64,000 nt of DNA, taken from the NCBI RefSeq assembly GCF_940677205.1, contig NZ_OW712331.1, forward strand, positions 744,001-808,000, written 5' to 3'. The position numbers and the translations under genes are program-made. This stretch comes from [Clostridium] colinum (GTDB taxonomy: Bacteria; Bacillota; Clostridia; Lachnospirales; CAG-274). Under the pieces are notes generated by a model that was given only the letters and a program-made list of their open reading frames with translations, was not told the DNA's origin and searched no databases. Below are positions 39,845-48,559 of the stretch, piece after piece. Position 1 is the first letter of the stretch. Each line of letters begins with the position of its first letter.

Positions 39845-39873
39845 AAACACTCTATATAAAAATTAGAGTGTTT
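39845..39873 (+). repeat. Terminator hairpin, first copy of a 29-base direct repeat
   Basis: AAACACTCTA pairs with TAGAGTGTTT. The same 29 bases occur at 40082-40110 with one difference. This copy lies 9 bases after the ATPase stop and is not followed by a T-run. Confidence 0.8.
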
Positions 39874-40081
39874 GAGGTTGTAGACTTTGTCTACAACCTT
39901 TCAAAAAAATAATTTTATTATTTTTTTGAGTTATTGTATGAAAAAAAGCAGATTTATTCGCATAAGGGCTAAAGCCCCTATAAATCTAGCTTTTTACACA
40001 ATATGAGGCAAAGCCCCATGAATTTTTATGCAAAGCATAAAAATAAAAAAATTACTAATAAAATATTTTGTCTACAGTCTT
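39874..40081 (-). repeat. 208-base multi-hairpin intergenic element inserted in a terminator
   Basis: It lies between two near-identical 29-base copies of a terminator hairpin. It holds a chain of hairpins with tiny loops: AGGTTGTAGAC-TTT-GTCTACAACCT (39875-39899), a two-level stem at 39943-39995 with GGGC-TAAA-GCCC at its tip, ATGAGGC-AAA-GCCCCAT (40003-40019) and TTTTTATGC-AAA-GCATAAAAA (40023-40043). Its right part matches the repeats near hpf in reverse orientation. There is no coding frame of note. It looks like a MITE- or REP-like element, but its mobility is only inferred. Confidence 0.65.
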
Positions 40082-40110
40082 AAACACTTTATATAAAAAT
40101 TAGAGTGTTT
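40082..40110 (-). repeat. Terminator hairpin, second copy of the 29-base direct repeat
   Basis: It is identical to 39845-39873 except for one C-to-T change in the left arm. It lies just past the stop codon of the minus-strand LUD gene and can terminate it. Confidence 0.8.
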
Positions 40111-40123
40111 TTATATATTTAAA

Positions 40124-40759
40124 TTAATATCCAAGTTCTTCTTCAACTAATATAACTTTTATTCTATTTTTATACCTACTATATCTAGTTATAGAGGTAA
40201 CACAACATATAGTTTCAGAAGATAAACAATCATAATAATTTCCTTTAATTTTACAAGGAGTATTTCTATTTAAACGCATATCATTTATAGGTGAGGCGTA
40301 GTTTTTTACTCTATCAATAGCAGAAGCTTGATCTTTTTCTATTTTATTTATACCAACTATTAAAATAACATTTTTAGGTCCATATATCATAGCAGCCACT
40401 CTATTACCAGTTCCATCAATGTTAACTATTTTGCCATCTAATGTAATAGCATTAGCACTAGCAAGATAAAAATCACTATCAAATGCTTTTCTATAAATAG
40501 AGTCAATTTCCTCTTGAGTGGTTGCTTTTGCTCTATCAAAAAGTTGATAATCACCATTATAAAGCGCATCTATTAAACCTATTTGTAATATACTTTGAGA
40601 ACCACCCCAACATATTGTTGATTTTTCTGGAATAAGCTCTAAAGCTTTTTTTAAAGCATCTTCTTTTGTTTTTACAAAAAAGCCTTGCATATTTCTTTTT
40701 TCTAAGTTTTCTATAATTTTTTTAGAATTAATATTGTTATATAGTTCTTTTGGTGTCAT
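40124..40759 (-). CDS. LUD-domain protein (LutC/YkgG-like)
   Basis: A 211-residue LUD (DUF162) protein; the start GFFVKTKEDALKKALELIPEKSTICWGGSQS and the centre DFYLASANAITLDGKIVNIDGTGNRVAA are family-typical. LutB/LutC relatives take part in lactate oxidation, but stand-alone LUD proteins such as this have no settled function. It is the last gene of an aroC-lysA-LUD block, 24 bases after lysA. Confidence 0.85.
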   Translation of the reverse strand: MTPKELYNNINSKKIIENLEKRNMQGFFVKTKEDALKKALELIPEKSTICWGGSQSILQIGLIDALYNGDYQLFDRAKATTQEEIDSIYRKAFDSDFYLASANAITLDGKIVNIDGTGNRVAAMIYGPKNVILIVGINKIEKDQASAIDRVKNYASPINDMRLNRNTPCKIKGNYYDCLSSETICCVTSITRYSRYKNRIKVILVEEELGY

Positions 40760-40783
40760 AAAAAAGCCTCCATTACATTAAAA

Positions 40784-42049
40784 TTAATTTAAAGATATAA
40801 AATTTTTAACAATATCTTCTAAAGTATCTCTTTTTCTTATAACAACAATTTCTCCATTTTCCCTTATTAATATTTCGGCAGGGCGTAATCTATTATTATA
40901 GTTAGAGCTCATAACGTGTCCATAAGCTCCAGCATCTAATATTCCTAAAATATCACCTTTTTTTAAATTAGGTAATAGTCTATTTTTAGCTATTATATCA
41001 CCAGTTTCACATATGTTACCAACAACTGTTATTGGTTCTATTTTGTCAGATTTTTCATCAGATTTTCTATAAACTTCTATGTCGTGATGTGAATCATACA
41101 TAACAGGTCTTGCTAATACATTAAACCCTATGTCTGTACCAGCATATTTATTATTTTCATTATTTTTTATAGCGTGTACAGTGCCTAATAAAACACCACA
41201 TTCTGCAACAATATATCTACCAGGCTCTATTTTAAAATTAATTTTTTTACCATATTCTTTAGAAAAGTCTTCAAATATTTCATTTAATTTTTCACCAAGA
41301 TATTTAATATCTAAAGTATTATAATTTTCGTCTAGCTTATTGTATGGTATGCCAAATCCGCCACCTAAATCTATAAATTCTAATGTTTCAAATTGTTTAG
41401 CAATTGATAAGATCGCATAAACACCTTCGATATATTTATTTGCGTCCATAAATAATGAACCAATATGTTGATTTATACCTACTAACGTTAGGTTATATTT
41501 TTTTAAAGTATCTTTAAGTAATTTTATTTCATTAGAATTTACACCAAATTTTGTATTTTTACCAGCAGTTATAACTTTTTCGTGATGACCTGCACCAATT
41601 CCACCATTAAAACGAACAGCAACTTTACCACCAGGGTTTATTTGCCCAAATTGTTCTAACTGACATATAGAGTCTACACTTATTAAAACATTATTATTTA
41701 TTGCATATTGCATTTCTTCTTTAGAAACATTATTACTTATGAAAAATATTTTTTCTGGAGAAAAACCAGCTTTAAATTCAATATACATTTCGCCAATAGA
41801 CATAGCATCAACATTTAAACCTTCTTGATTTACTATTTCTAATATAGCTAAATTGCTATTAGCTTTTGCAGAATAGTTTACTATAAAATTTTTATAAGAT
41901 ACAAGATTTTTCATCTCTTTTATTTTTTCACGAAGTATTTTTTCATTGTATACATATAAAGGACTACCATATTTTTCAATTAAATCTATAGGTGAATGTC
42001 CCATATAAAAATTTGTATTATCTGTAACTTTTGATATTAATTTTTGCAT
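40784..42049 (-). CDS. lysA: Diaminopimelate decarboxylase
   Basis: This PLP enzyme converts meso-diaminopimelate to lysine. The PLP lysine lies in VNYSAKANSNLAIL, with the HIGSLFMD, DLGGGFGIPY and EPGRYIVAECG motifs and CETGDIIAKNR near the C-terminus. It has 421 residues. AGGAGGCTTGTT precedes the start. It lies 42 bases after aroC on the same strand and is probably co-transcribed. Confidence 0.95.
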   Translation of the reverse strand: MQKLISKVTDNTNFYMGHSPIDLIEKYGSPLYVYNEKILREKIKEMKNLVSYKNFIVNYSAKANSNLAILEIVNQEGLNVDAMSIGEMYIEFKAGFSPEKIFFISNNVSKEEMQYAINNNVLISVDSICQLEQFGQINPGGKVAVRFNGGIGAGHHEKVITAGKNTKFGVNSNEIKLLKDTLKKYNLTLVGINQHIGSLFMDANKYIEGVYAILSIAKQFETLEFIDLGGGFGIPYNKLDENYNTLDIKYLGEKLNEIFEDFSKEYGKKINFKIEPGRYIVAECGVLLGTVHAIKNNENNKYAGTDIGFNVLARPVMYDSHHDIEVYRKSDEKSDKIEPITVVGNICETGDIIAKNRLLPNLKKGDILGILDAGAYGHVMSSNYNNRLRPAEILIRENGEIVVIRKRDTLEDIVKNFISLN

Positions 42050-42091
42050 AACAAGCCTCCTTGTATTAAATTTATATAATTAGTGTTTAAA

Positions 42092-43189
42092 TTAAAAATT
42101 TAAGTAAGAGTATTTAACACAGTCTATTTTTTTTGTCATATTTATTAATATATAATCTAATAAAGTTATAGCAACCATAGCTTCAATTATAGGTATTGCT
42201 CTAGGAACTATAAATGGGTCGTGCCTTCCTTTTATTTTGATAGTCTCATTTTTTAAAGAAGTATTTATCGTATTTTGTGGGATAGATATAGAAGGAGTAG
42301 GTTTAAATGCAACATTAATAAGTATTTTATCTCCATCAGATAATCCTCCTAAAACACCACCAGAATTGTTTGTAGCTTTTGATACAGTATTATTTTTAAC
42401 ATAAAAACAGTCATTATATTCTGTTGCTTTTTTTTCGCTAGCTAAAAACCCTAAACCAAATTCTATACCTTTTGTAGCACCAATAGACATAATCGCCATA
42501 GAAAGTATAGCGTCTAGTTTTTGAAAAACAGGTTCGCCTATACCAGCTTTTAGTCCGCTTATTTCACAACGTGCAGTACCACCAATAGAGTTATTTTCTT
42601 TTATAATATTATCTAAAAAAATCATTGCTTCTTTTGTAGTCTCTTTAGAAGGGATTTTTAAAGGACTTTCATTAATATAAGAAAAATCTATATTTTTTAG
42701 TTTTATTTTACCAACAGATGAAGTATAAGCTAAAATATTTATACCTAAATCTTTTAAAACTTTTTTGGCTATAGCACCAGCACAAACACGACCAATAGTT
42801 TCTCTACCAGAGGCTCTTCCACCTCCACGATAATCTCTAAAACCATATTTTTTGTCATAGGTAAAATCTGAATGTGAAGGACGATAAATATCTTTTATAT
42901 TATCATAATCTTTAGATATATAGTCTTTATTAAAAATTATTAAAGAAATAGGAGTTCCAGTTGTTTTGCCTTCAAATACACCAGACATTATAATAACTTT
43001 GTCTTCTTCTTCTCTTTTTGTGGAATATTTATTGATATTAGGTTTTCTTTTGTCAAGCTCTTTTTGAATATCTTCTTCACATATATAAACACCGGAGGGG
43101 CAACCGTCTATAACAACACCTATTGCCTTACCGTGAGATTCGCCCCAAGTAGAAATTTTAAAAATATTACCATATATAGAACCAGATAT
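42092..43189 (-). CDS. aroC: Chorismate synthase, apparently starting at an AUA codon
   Basis: It converts EPSP to chorismate with reduced FMN. Typical motifs are TWGESHGKAIGVVIDGCPSG at the N-terminus, SGVFEGKTTGTPI, RPSHSDFTYDKKYGFRDYRGGGRASGRET and GGVLGGLSDG. The first in-frame ATG is codon 68, well inside the conserved fold. Homology continues upstream through SGSIYGNIFKISTWGESHG to an ATA at 43187-43189, the position of the usual start Met. AAGAAGGTGATTTT precedes that ATA at normal spacing. No ATG, GTG, TTG or CTG lies between it and the upstream in-frame stop. With ATA as start the protein has 365 residues, the normal length. A TATACT (43221-43226, minus) may be the -10. Confidence 0.88.
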   Translation of the reverse strand: MSGSIYGNIFKISTWGESHGKAIGVVIDGCPSGVYICEEDIQKELDKRKPNINKYSTKREEEDKVIIMSGVFEGKTTGTPISLIIFNKDYISKDYDNIKDIYRPSHSDFTYDKKYGFRDYRGGGRASGRETIGRVCAGAIAKKVLKDLGINILAYTSSVGKIKLKNIDFSYINESPLKIPSKETTKEAMIFLDNIIKENNSIGGTARCEISGLKAGIGEPVFQKLDAILSMAIMSIGATKGIEFGLGFLASEKKATEYNDCFYVKNNTVSKATNNSGGVLGGLSDGDKILINVAFKPTPSISIPQNTINTSLKNETIKIKGRHDPFIVPRAIPIIEAMVAITLLDYILINMTKKIDCVKYSYLNF

Positions 43190-43307
43190 AAAATCACCTT
43201 CTTTCCAATAAATTATTAATAGTATACTATAAAAATATAAATTTTTCTATAAAATAATTTAAAACATAAAGTTTTTTAAATAATATAAAAATTATTGTAT
43301 AAAGCTA

Positions 43308-43336
43308 TTTACATAATTTTATATGTATGATATTCT
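43308..43336 (+). promoter_or_regulatory. Possible promoter upstream of deoC
   Basis: TTTACA and TATTCT are 17 bases apart, with TGA before the -10. This would give a leader of about 140 bases to deoC. A closer TTGACA at 43439-43444 lacks a good -10. Confidence 0.5.
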
Positions 43337-43484
43337 ATTTTTATAAAGATAATAGTAATAATTTTTAAACATAAGGAGGTCAATAGATTTTATAATTGTG
43401 GTAAAACTATATATTATATAAAAATAATATAACATTAATTGACAAATTTACTTAGAATAAAAATAATTATAAAGGAGTATGCAT

Positions 43485-44144
43485 ATGAGACATATTATAG
43501 AAAAAGTAGACCATACATTATTAAAGCCAGTGGCAACTTGGGAAGACATTAAAAAGATTTGTGATGAGGCAAAAGAGATGAAAGTAGCTTCTGTTTGTAT
43601 ACCGCCTTATTATGTAAAACAAGCTAGTGATTATTTAAAAAATGATATACCAGTTTGCACAGTTATAGGATTTCCTTTAGGTTATAACACTACTAAAATA
43701 AAAATAGAAGAGGCTAAAGATGCTATTGAAAATGGTGCTAAAGAAATAGATATGGTTATAAATATTGGAGATGCAAAAGCAGGTTTATTTGACAAAATAG
43801 AAGAAGAAATTAGACAAATAAAAAATGCAATAGGTAGCAATATTTTAAAAGTAATAATAGAAACTTGTTATTTAACAGAAGATGAAAAAATAGCTCTTTG
43901 TAAAGCAGTTAGCAATGCAAAAGCAGATTTTATAAAAACATCAACAGGATTTGGTACAAATGGTGCAACTTTAGAGGATATTAAGCTTATGAAAGAAAAT
44001 GTAGATAAAAATGTTGCTATAAAAGCAGCAGGTGGAGTTAAAACTATTGAAGATGCAGAAAACTTTATTAAAGAAGGTGCAACAAGATTAGGGACAAGCT
44101 CTATTTGTCAAGTTTTAAAAAATCAAAAAGTTACAGGATATTAA
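43485..44144 (+). CDS. deoC: Deoxyribose-phosphate aldolase
   Basis: It splits deoxyribose-5-phosphate to glyceraldehyde-3-phosphate and acetaldehyde. It has the start VDHTLLKP, the Schiff-base Lys in DFIKTSTGFGTNGAT and the KAAGGVKT phosphate loop. It has 219 residues from the ATG at 43485; the ATG at 43479 is too close to AAAGGAGT. It opens the salvage cluster but has its own terminator. Confidence 0.95.
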   Translation: MRHIIEKVDHTLLKPVATWEDIKKICDEAKEMKVASVCIPPYYVKQASDYLKNDIPVCTVIGFPLGYNTTKIKIEEAKDAIENGAKEIDMVINIGDAKAGLFDKIEEEIRQIKNAIGSNILKVIIETCYLTEDEKIALCKAVSNAKADFIKTSTGFGTNGATLEDIKLMKENVDKNVAIKAAGGVKTIEDAENFIKEGATRLGTSSICQVLKNQKVTGY

Positions 44145-44155
44145 TAAGATTAGTT

Positions 44156-44193
44156 GCCTGTATTATGTATTTTATTTAATATGTAATACAGGC
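44156..44193 (+). terminator. Terminator after deoC
   Basis: GCCTGTATTA pairs with TAATACAGGC across an 18-base loop, followed by TTTATT. Confidence 0.7.
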
Positions 44194-44272
44194 TTTATTA
44201 ATTAAGCTTTAGACCAAAATATATAAAAGTTATATAAAAAATATACAAAAATTATATAAAAGTTACTAAAAT

Positions 44273-44301
44273 TTGCATAATTTATTATAATGTGATAAAA
44301 T
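44273..44301 (+). promoter_or_regulatory. Promoter of the deoB-cdd-transporter-pdp operon
   Basis: TTGCAT and TAAAAT are 17 bases apart with TGA before the -10 (extended -10). The word GTGATAAAATTT is the same as in the pyr promoter. Confidence 0.7.
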
Positions 44302-44331
44302 TTAATTAACATAAGTTAAGGAGGTAATAAT

Positions 44332-45501
44332 ATGAAAGCAAAAAGAGTATTTTTAATAGTCTTAGATAGTTATGGAATAGGTGAAGCAAAAGATGCTAAA
44401 GCTTTTGGAGATGAAGGAAGCAACACATTAAAAACGATTGTTTCTTCAAAAGAATACAACACACTTAATATGGCTAATATAGGACTTTTTAATATTGATA
44501 AAATAGATTTTAAAGAAAGTAAAGAAAAAACTATTGGTGCTTATGGAAGATTAGAAGAAGCATCTATGGGAAAAGATACAACAATAGGACATTGGGAGAT
44601 AGCTGGTATTATATCAGAAAATCCACTTCCTACTTATCCTAATGGATTTCCAGATTACATACTAAATGAATTTAAAGAAAAAACAGGTAGAGATGTTATA
44701 TGTAATAAACCATACTCTGGAACAGAAGTTATAAAAGATTATGGTGATGAGCATATAAAAACAGGAGCTTTAATTGTTTATACATCAGCAGATAGTGTTT
44801 TTCAAATAGCGGCTCACGAAGATATTGTACCTATTGAAAAATTATATGAATATTGTCATATAGCTAGAGATATTTTAAAAGGAAAAGATGGCGTAGGAAG
44901 AGTTATAGCTCGTCCTTTTGAAGGAGAGTATCCTTTTAAAAGAACACCTAGAAGACACGATTATTCTTTATTGCCTCCTAAAGATACAATGTTAGATTGC
45001 TTAGAAAAAGCTAATTTAGATACTATTGGTGTAGGTAAAATATATGATATATTTGCAGGTAAAGGAATTAAAGAAACTACAAGTATTGTAAACAATGTAG
45101 ATGGTATGGAAAAAACAATTGCTTTACAAGATAAAGATTTTACAGGTCTTGCATTTATAAATTTAGTAGATTTTGATATGGTTTATGGACATAGAAATGA
45201 CATAGAAGGATATGCAAAAGCAGCTACTGTATTTGACGAACAATTAGGAACATTTATGAAAAATATGAAAAATGATGATATACTTATTATAACAGCAGAT
45301 CATGGTTGTGACCCTGGATTTAAAGGAACAGACCATTCTAGAGAAAATGTACCACTTTTAGTTTATGGTAATAACATAAAAGAAAATGTATCTTTAGGTA
45401 CAAGACATACATTTGCAGATATTGCAAAAACTATATTAGATATATTTGATTTAGAAGGAAACATAGATGGTACAAGTTTCTTAAATGAAATAATTAAATA
45501 A
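44332..45501 (+). CDS. deoB: Phosphopentomutase
   Basis: It interconverts (deoxy)ribose-1-phosphate and -5-phosphate, linking nucleoside phosphorolysis to DeoC. This alkaline-phosphatase-like enzyme has the metal-binding VLDSYGIGEAKD at residues 10-21, the phosphorylated Thr region GKDTTIGHWEIAG and ITADHGCDPGFKGTDHSREN. It has 389 residues. AAGGAGGTAATAAT precedes the ATG. Confidence 0.96.
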   Translation: MKAKRVFLIVLDSYGIGEAKDAKAFGDEGSNTLKTIVSSKEYNTLNMANIGLFNIDKIDFKESKEKTIGAYGRLEEASMGKDTTIGHWEIAGIISENPLPTYPNGFPDYILNEFKEKTGRDVICNKPYSGTEVIKDYGDEHIKTGALIVYTSADSVFQIAAHEDIVPIEKLYEYCHIARDILKGKDGVGRVIARPFEGEYPFKRTPRRHDYSLLPPKDTMLDCLEKANLDTIGVGKIYDIFAGKGIKETTSIVNNVDGMEKTIALQDKDFTGLAFINLVDFDMVYGHRNDIEGYAKAATVFDEQLGTFMKNMKNDDILIITADHGCDPGFKGTDHSRENVPLLVYGNNIKENVSLGTRHTFADIAKTILDIFDLEGNIDGTSFLNEIIK

Positions 45502-45519
45502 TTAGAAAGGTTATAAACT

Positions 45520-45930
45520 ATGAAAGAGTTAGTAAAAAAAGCGTTGGAAGCTCAAAAGTTTTCATATTCTCCATATTCTAATTTTCAGGTTGGAGCAGCG
45601 TTACTTACAAAATCGGGCAAGATATATACTGGGTGTAACATAGAAAATGCATCATATTCTCCAACAAACTGCGCTGAAAGAACGGCATTTTTTAAGGCAG
45701 TATCTGAAGGTGAAACAAAATTTGAAGCTATTGCTATTGTTGGTAGCCCAAAAGGAGCAAAAGAAGAAGAAAGAGAATATTGTGCACCTTGTGGTGTATG
45801 TAGACAAGTTATGGCAGAATTTTGTAACATAAAAGATTTTAAAGTTATTTTAGGTAAAAGCGAGAATGATTATAAAGAATATACATTAGATGAAATATTA
45901 CCTTTTGCTTTTACAAAAGATGATTTATAA
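45520..45930 (+). CDS. cdd: Cytidine deaminase
   Basis: It deaminates cytidine and deoxycytidine. The catalytic NCAERTAFFKA and the zinc-binding PCGVCRQVMAEF are intact. Its 136 residues correspond to the short tetrameric type with three zinc Cys. It starts 18 bases after deoB. Confidence 0.96.
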   Translation: MKELVKKALEAQKFSYSPYSNFQVGAALLTKSGKIYTGCNIENASYSPTNCAERTAFFKAVSEGETKFEAIAIVGSPKGAKEEEREYCAPCGVCRQVMAEFCNIKDFKVILGKSENDYKEYTLDEILPFAFTKDDL

Positions 45931-45951
45931 AATTATAAGGAGGTGATTTTT

Positions 45952-47481
45952 TTGTCTTATGTAATAGAAATGAATAATATTACAAAACAATTTGGAAACT
46001 TTAAAGCCAATGACGATATTACTTTAAAAGTTAAAAAAGGCGAAATACATGCTCTTTTAGGTGAAAATGGGGCTGGAAAGTCTACTTTAATGAGTGTTTT
46101 ATTTGGGCTTTATCAACCAGAAAAAGGTACTATTAAAATAAATGAAAAAGAAGTAAAAATAAATAACCCAAATGATGCTAATGACTTAGGAATAGGTATG
46201 GTACATCAACATTTTAAATTAGTGCATAATTTTACTGTATTAGAAAGCATTGTTTTAGGGCGAGAAACAACATCTGGTGGATTTTTAAAGATGAAAGACG
46301 CTAGAAAAAAAGTAGAAGCTCTTATAGAAAAATATAAATTTCAAATAAATTTAGATTCTTATATATCGGATATAACAGTTGGTATGCAACAAAAAGTAGA
46401 AATATTAAAAATGTTATATTGTGATAACAATATATTAATATTTGATGAACCAACAGCAGTTTTAACACCACAAGAAATAGATGAGTTTATGGCTACTATG
46501 AAAAACCTTGTAGCAGAGGGGAAATCTATTGTATTTATTACACATAAACTAAATGAAATAAAAGCTGTTGCAAATAGATGTAGTGTTATTAGAAAAGGTA
46601 AATATATAGGAACAGTAGATGTTGCTACCACATCTAAAGAAGAAATGTCTGAAATGATGGTTGGTAGAAAAATAAACCTTAATATTGAAAAACAACCAGC
46701 TAAAATAGGTGAATCTATTTTAAAAGTAGAAAATTTATCTGTAAAATCTAAAGATACTGGTAAAAAAAATGTAAAAGATGTATCATTTGAAGTTAAAAGT
46801 GGTGAAATAGTTTGTATAGCAGGTATTGATGGTAATGGTCAATCTGAACTTGTATATGCTATAACTGGTCTTATGCCTATAGAAAGTGGTAAAGTCAAAC
46901 TAAAAGAAAAGGACGTTACAAAATATAGTATAAGAAAAAAATGTATAAATGGGTTTGCACATATACCAGAAGATAGACATAAATATGGACTTGTATTAGA
47001 CTATACTTTACAAGAAAATCTTGTTTTGCAAAGTTATTTTACTAAACGTTTTCAAAAATTTGGATTTTTAAAGTTTAATGAAATTAAATCTTATGCTAAA
47101 TATCTTATAGAAAAATTTGACATAAGAAGTGGACAAGGTGAAAATTCTATAACAAGAGGTATGTCTGGTGGTAACCAACAAAAAGCAATTATAGCAAGAG
47201 AGCTTGACAGAAATCCAGAGCTTGTAATAGCAGTACAACCAGTTAGAGGGCTTGATGTTGGAGCTATAGAGTATATACATAACCAATTAGTGGCTCAAAG
47301 AGATAAAGGAAAAGCAGTATTATTAGTATCTTTAGAACTTGATGAAGTTATGAACCTTAGTGATAGAATATTAGTTATGTATGAAGGTGAAATAGTGGCA
47401 GATGTTAACCCTAAAGAAGTAACTATACAAGAATTAGGATTATATATGGCTGGTACAAAAAGGAGTGTGAAAAATGCATAA
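45952..47481 (+). CDS. Nucleoside ABC importer, ATP-binding protein (two ABC domains)
   Basis: This is a double-ABC ATPase of the sugar/nucleoside type (relatives: B. subtilis NupO/YufO and NupA). The first domain has Walker A GENGAGKST. The second has the degenerate P-loop GIDGNGQSE and signature SGGNQQKAIIARELDRNP, both usual for this family. I start at the TTG at 45952, behind AAGGAGGTGATTTT; the in-frame GTG lies within that site. The product has 509 residues. It overlaps the first permease by 8 bases. Confidence 0.92.
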   Translation: MSYVIEMNNITKQFGNFKANDDITLKVKKGEIHALLGENGAGKSTLMSVLFGLYQPEKGTIKINEKEVKINNPNDANDLGIGMVHQHFKLVHNFTVLESIVLGRETTSGGFLKMKDARKKVEALIEKYKFQINLDSYISDITVGMQQKVEILKMLYCDNNILIFDEPTAVLTPQEIDEFMATMKNLVAEGKSIVFITHKLNEIKAVANRCSVIRKGKYIGTVDVATTSKEEMSEMMVGRKINLNIEKQPAKIGESILKVENLSVKSKDTGKKNVKDVSFEVKSGEIVCIAGIDGNGQSELVYAITGLMPIESGKVKLKEKDVTKYSIRKKCINGFAHIPEDRHKYGLVLDYTLQENLVLQSYFTKRFQKFGFLKFNEIKSYAKYLIEKFDIRSGQGENSITRGMSGGNQQKAIIARELDRNPELVIAVQPVRGLDVGAIEYIHNQLVAQRDKGKAVLLVSLELDEVMNLSDRILVMYEGEIVADVNPKEVTIQELGLYMAGTKRSVKNA

Positions 47482-48559
47482 TAATGAAAAAAAACAAAGA
47501 GATTATAAAGGACTTATTAACTTTTCCTCATCTTTATTTGCCATATTAGCAGGATTTATATTTGCTTTTTTAGTTCTTTTTATAAGTAATCCAACAGAAG
47601 CTGTAAATGGATTTTTAACAATTTTAAAAGGTGGATTTACTGATGGTTTAACAGGTATTTCTAGATTTATATATTTTGCTACACCAATTATTATGACAGG
47701 TTTATCTGTTGCATTTGCATTTAAAACAGGTCTTTTTAATATTGGTGCTTCAGGACAATTTATAATAGGAGCTTATGTAGCTGTTTATATTGGTGTAAAA
47801 TGGACATTTTTACCAGAGGGTATACACTGGATAGTAGCTTTAATAGGTGCCGGTATAGCAGGAGCTTTATGGGGTGCAATACCAGGCATATTAAAAGCCT
47901 TTGCAAATGTTAATGAGGTTATAGCATCTATTATGACTAACTATATAGGTATGTATTTAGTTAATATGTTGGTTACAAGAAATATTTTTGACCAACTTAG
48001 AAATCAATCTTTAGAAGTTTCTAAAAGTGCTATTATACCAAAACTTGGAATAGGTAATACAAATATAAATTATGCAATTGTAATAGCATTACTCTTTGTA
48101 ATAATAATATATATATTGCTTGAAAAAACAACAATAGGGTATGAGCTAAAAGCTTGTGGACAAAATAAATTTGCTAGTAAATATGCTGGTATAAATGAAA
48201 AGAAAAACATAGTACTTGCTATGGTTATAGCTGGTTTATTATCTGGTATTGGTGGAGGTTTAATGTATCTTTATGGTGCCGGAAAATACATACAAGTTTT
48301 AGATGTTATAGCTCCAGAAGGATTTAGTGGAATATCTGTTGCTTTATTTGGACAATCAAACCCAATTGGTGTATTTTTAGCAGGATTATTTATAGCACAT
48401 ATAAGAGTTGGAGGAACTAATCTTCAGTTGCATGGATATGCTCCAGAAATTATAGATATGATTATTGCATCTATTATATACTTTGGTGCTTTTGCTTTAT
48501 TGTTTAAAAATATTATATCTAAAATAATAAATAAATCTAAGAAAGGGGAGAAAAAATAA
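47474..48559 (+). CDS. Nucleoside ABC importer, permease 1
   Basis: A 361-residue membrane protein of the BPD_transp_2 type with about ten hydrophobic segments, a GLFNIGASGQFIIGAY motif and GYELKACGQNKFASKYAGI in the cytoplasmic coupling loop. It corresponds to NupP/YufP. A one-base overlap with the next permease shows tight coupling. Confidence 0.92.
   Translation: MHNNEKKQRDYKGLINFSSSLFAILAGFIFAFLVLFISNPTEAVNGFLTILKGGFTDGLTGISRFIYFATPIIMTGLSVAFAFKTGLFNIGASGQFIIGAYVAVYIGVKWTFLPEGIHWIVALIGAGIAGALWGAIPGILKAFANVNEVIASIMTNYIGMYLVNMLVTRNIFDQLRNQSLEVSKSAIIPKLGIGNTNINYAIVIALLFVIIIYILLEKTTIGYELKACGQNKFASKYAGINEKKNIVLAMVIAGLLSGIGGGLMYLYGAGKYIQVLDVIAPEGFSGISVALFGQSNPIGVFLAGLFIAHIRVGGTNLQLHGYAPEIIDMIIASIIYFGAFALLFKNIISKIINKSKKGEKK

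Noticed and set aside
43000-43480. Purine or other riboswitch upstream of deoC
   Set aside because: No conserved three-way junction or terminator/antiterminator pair could be drawn in the leader.
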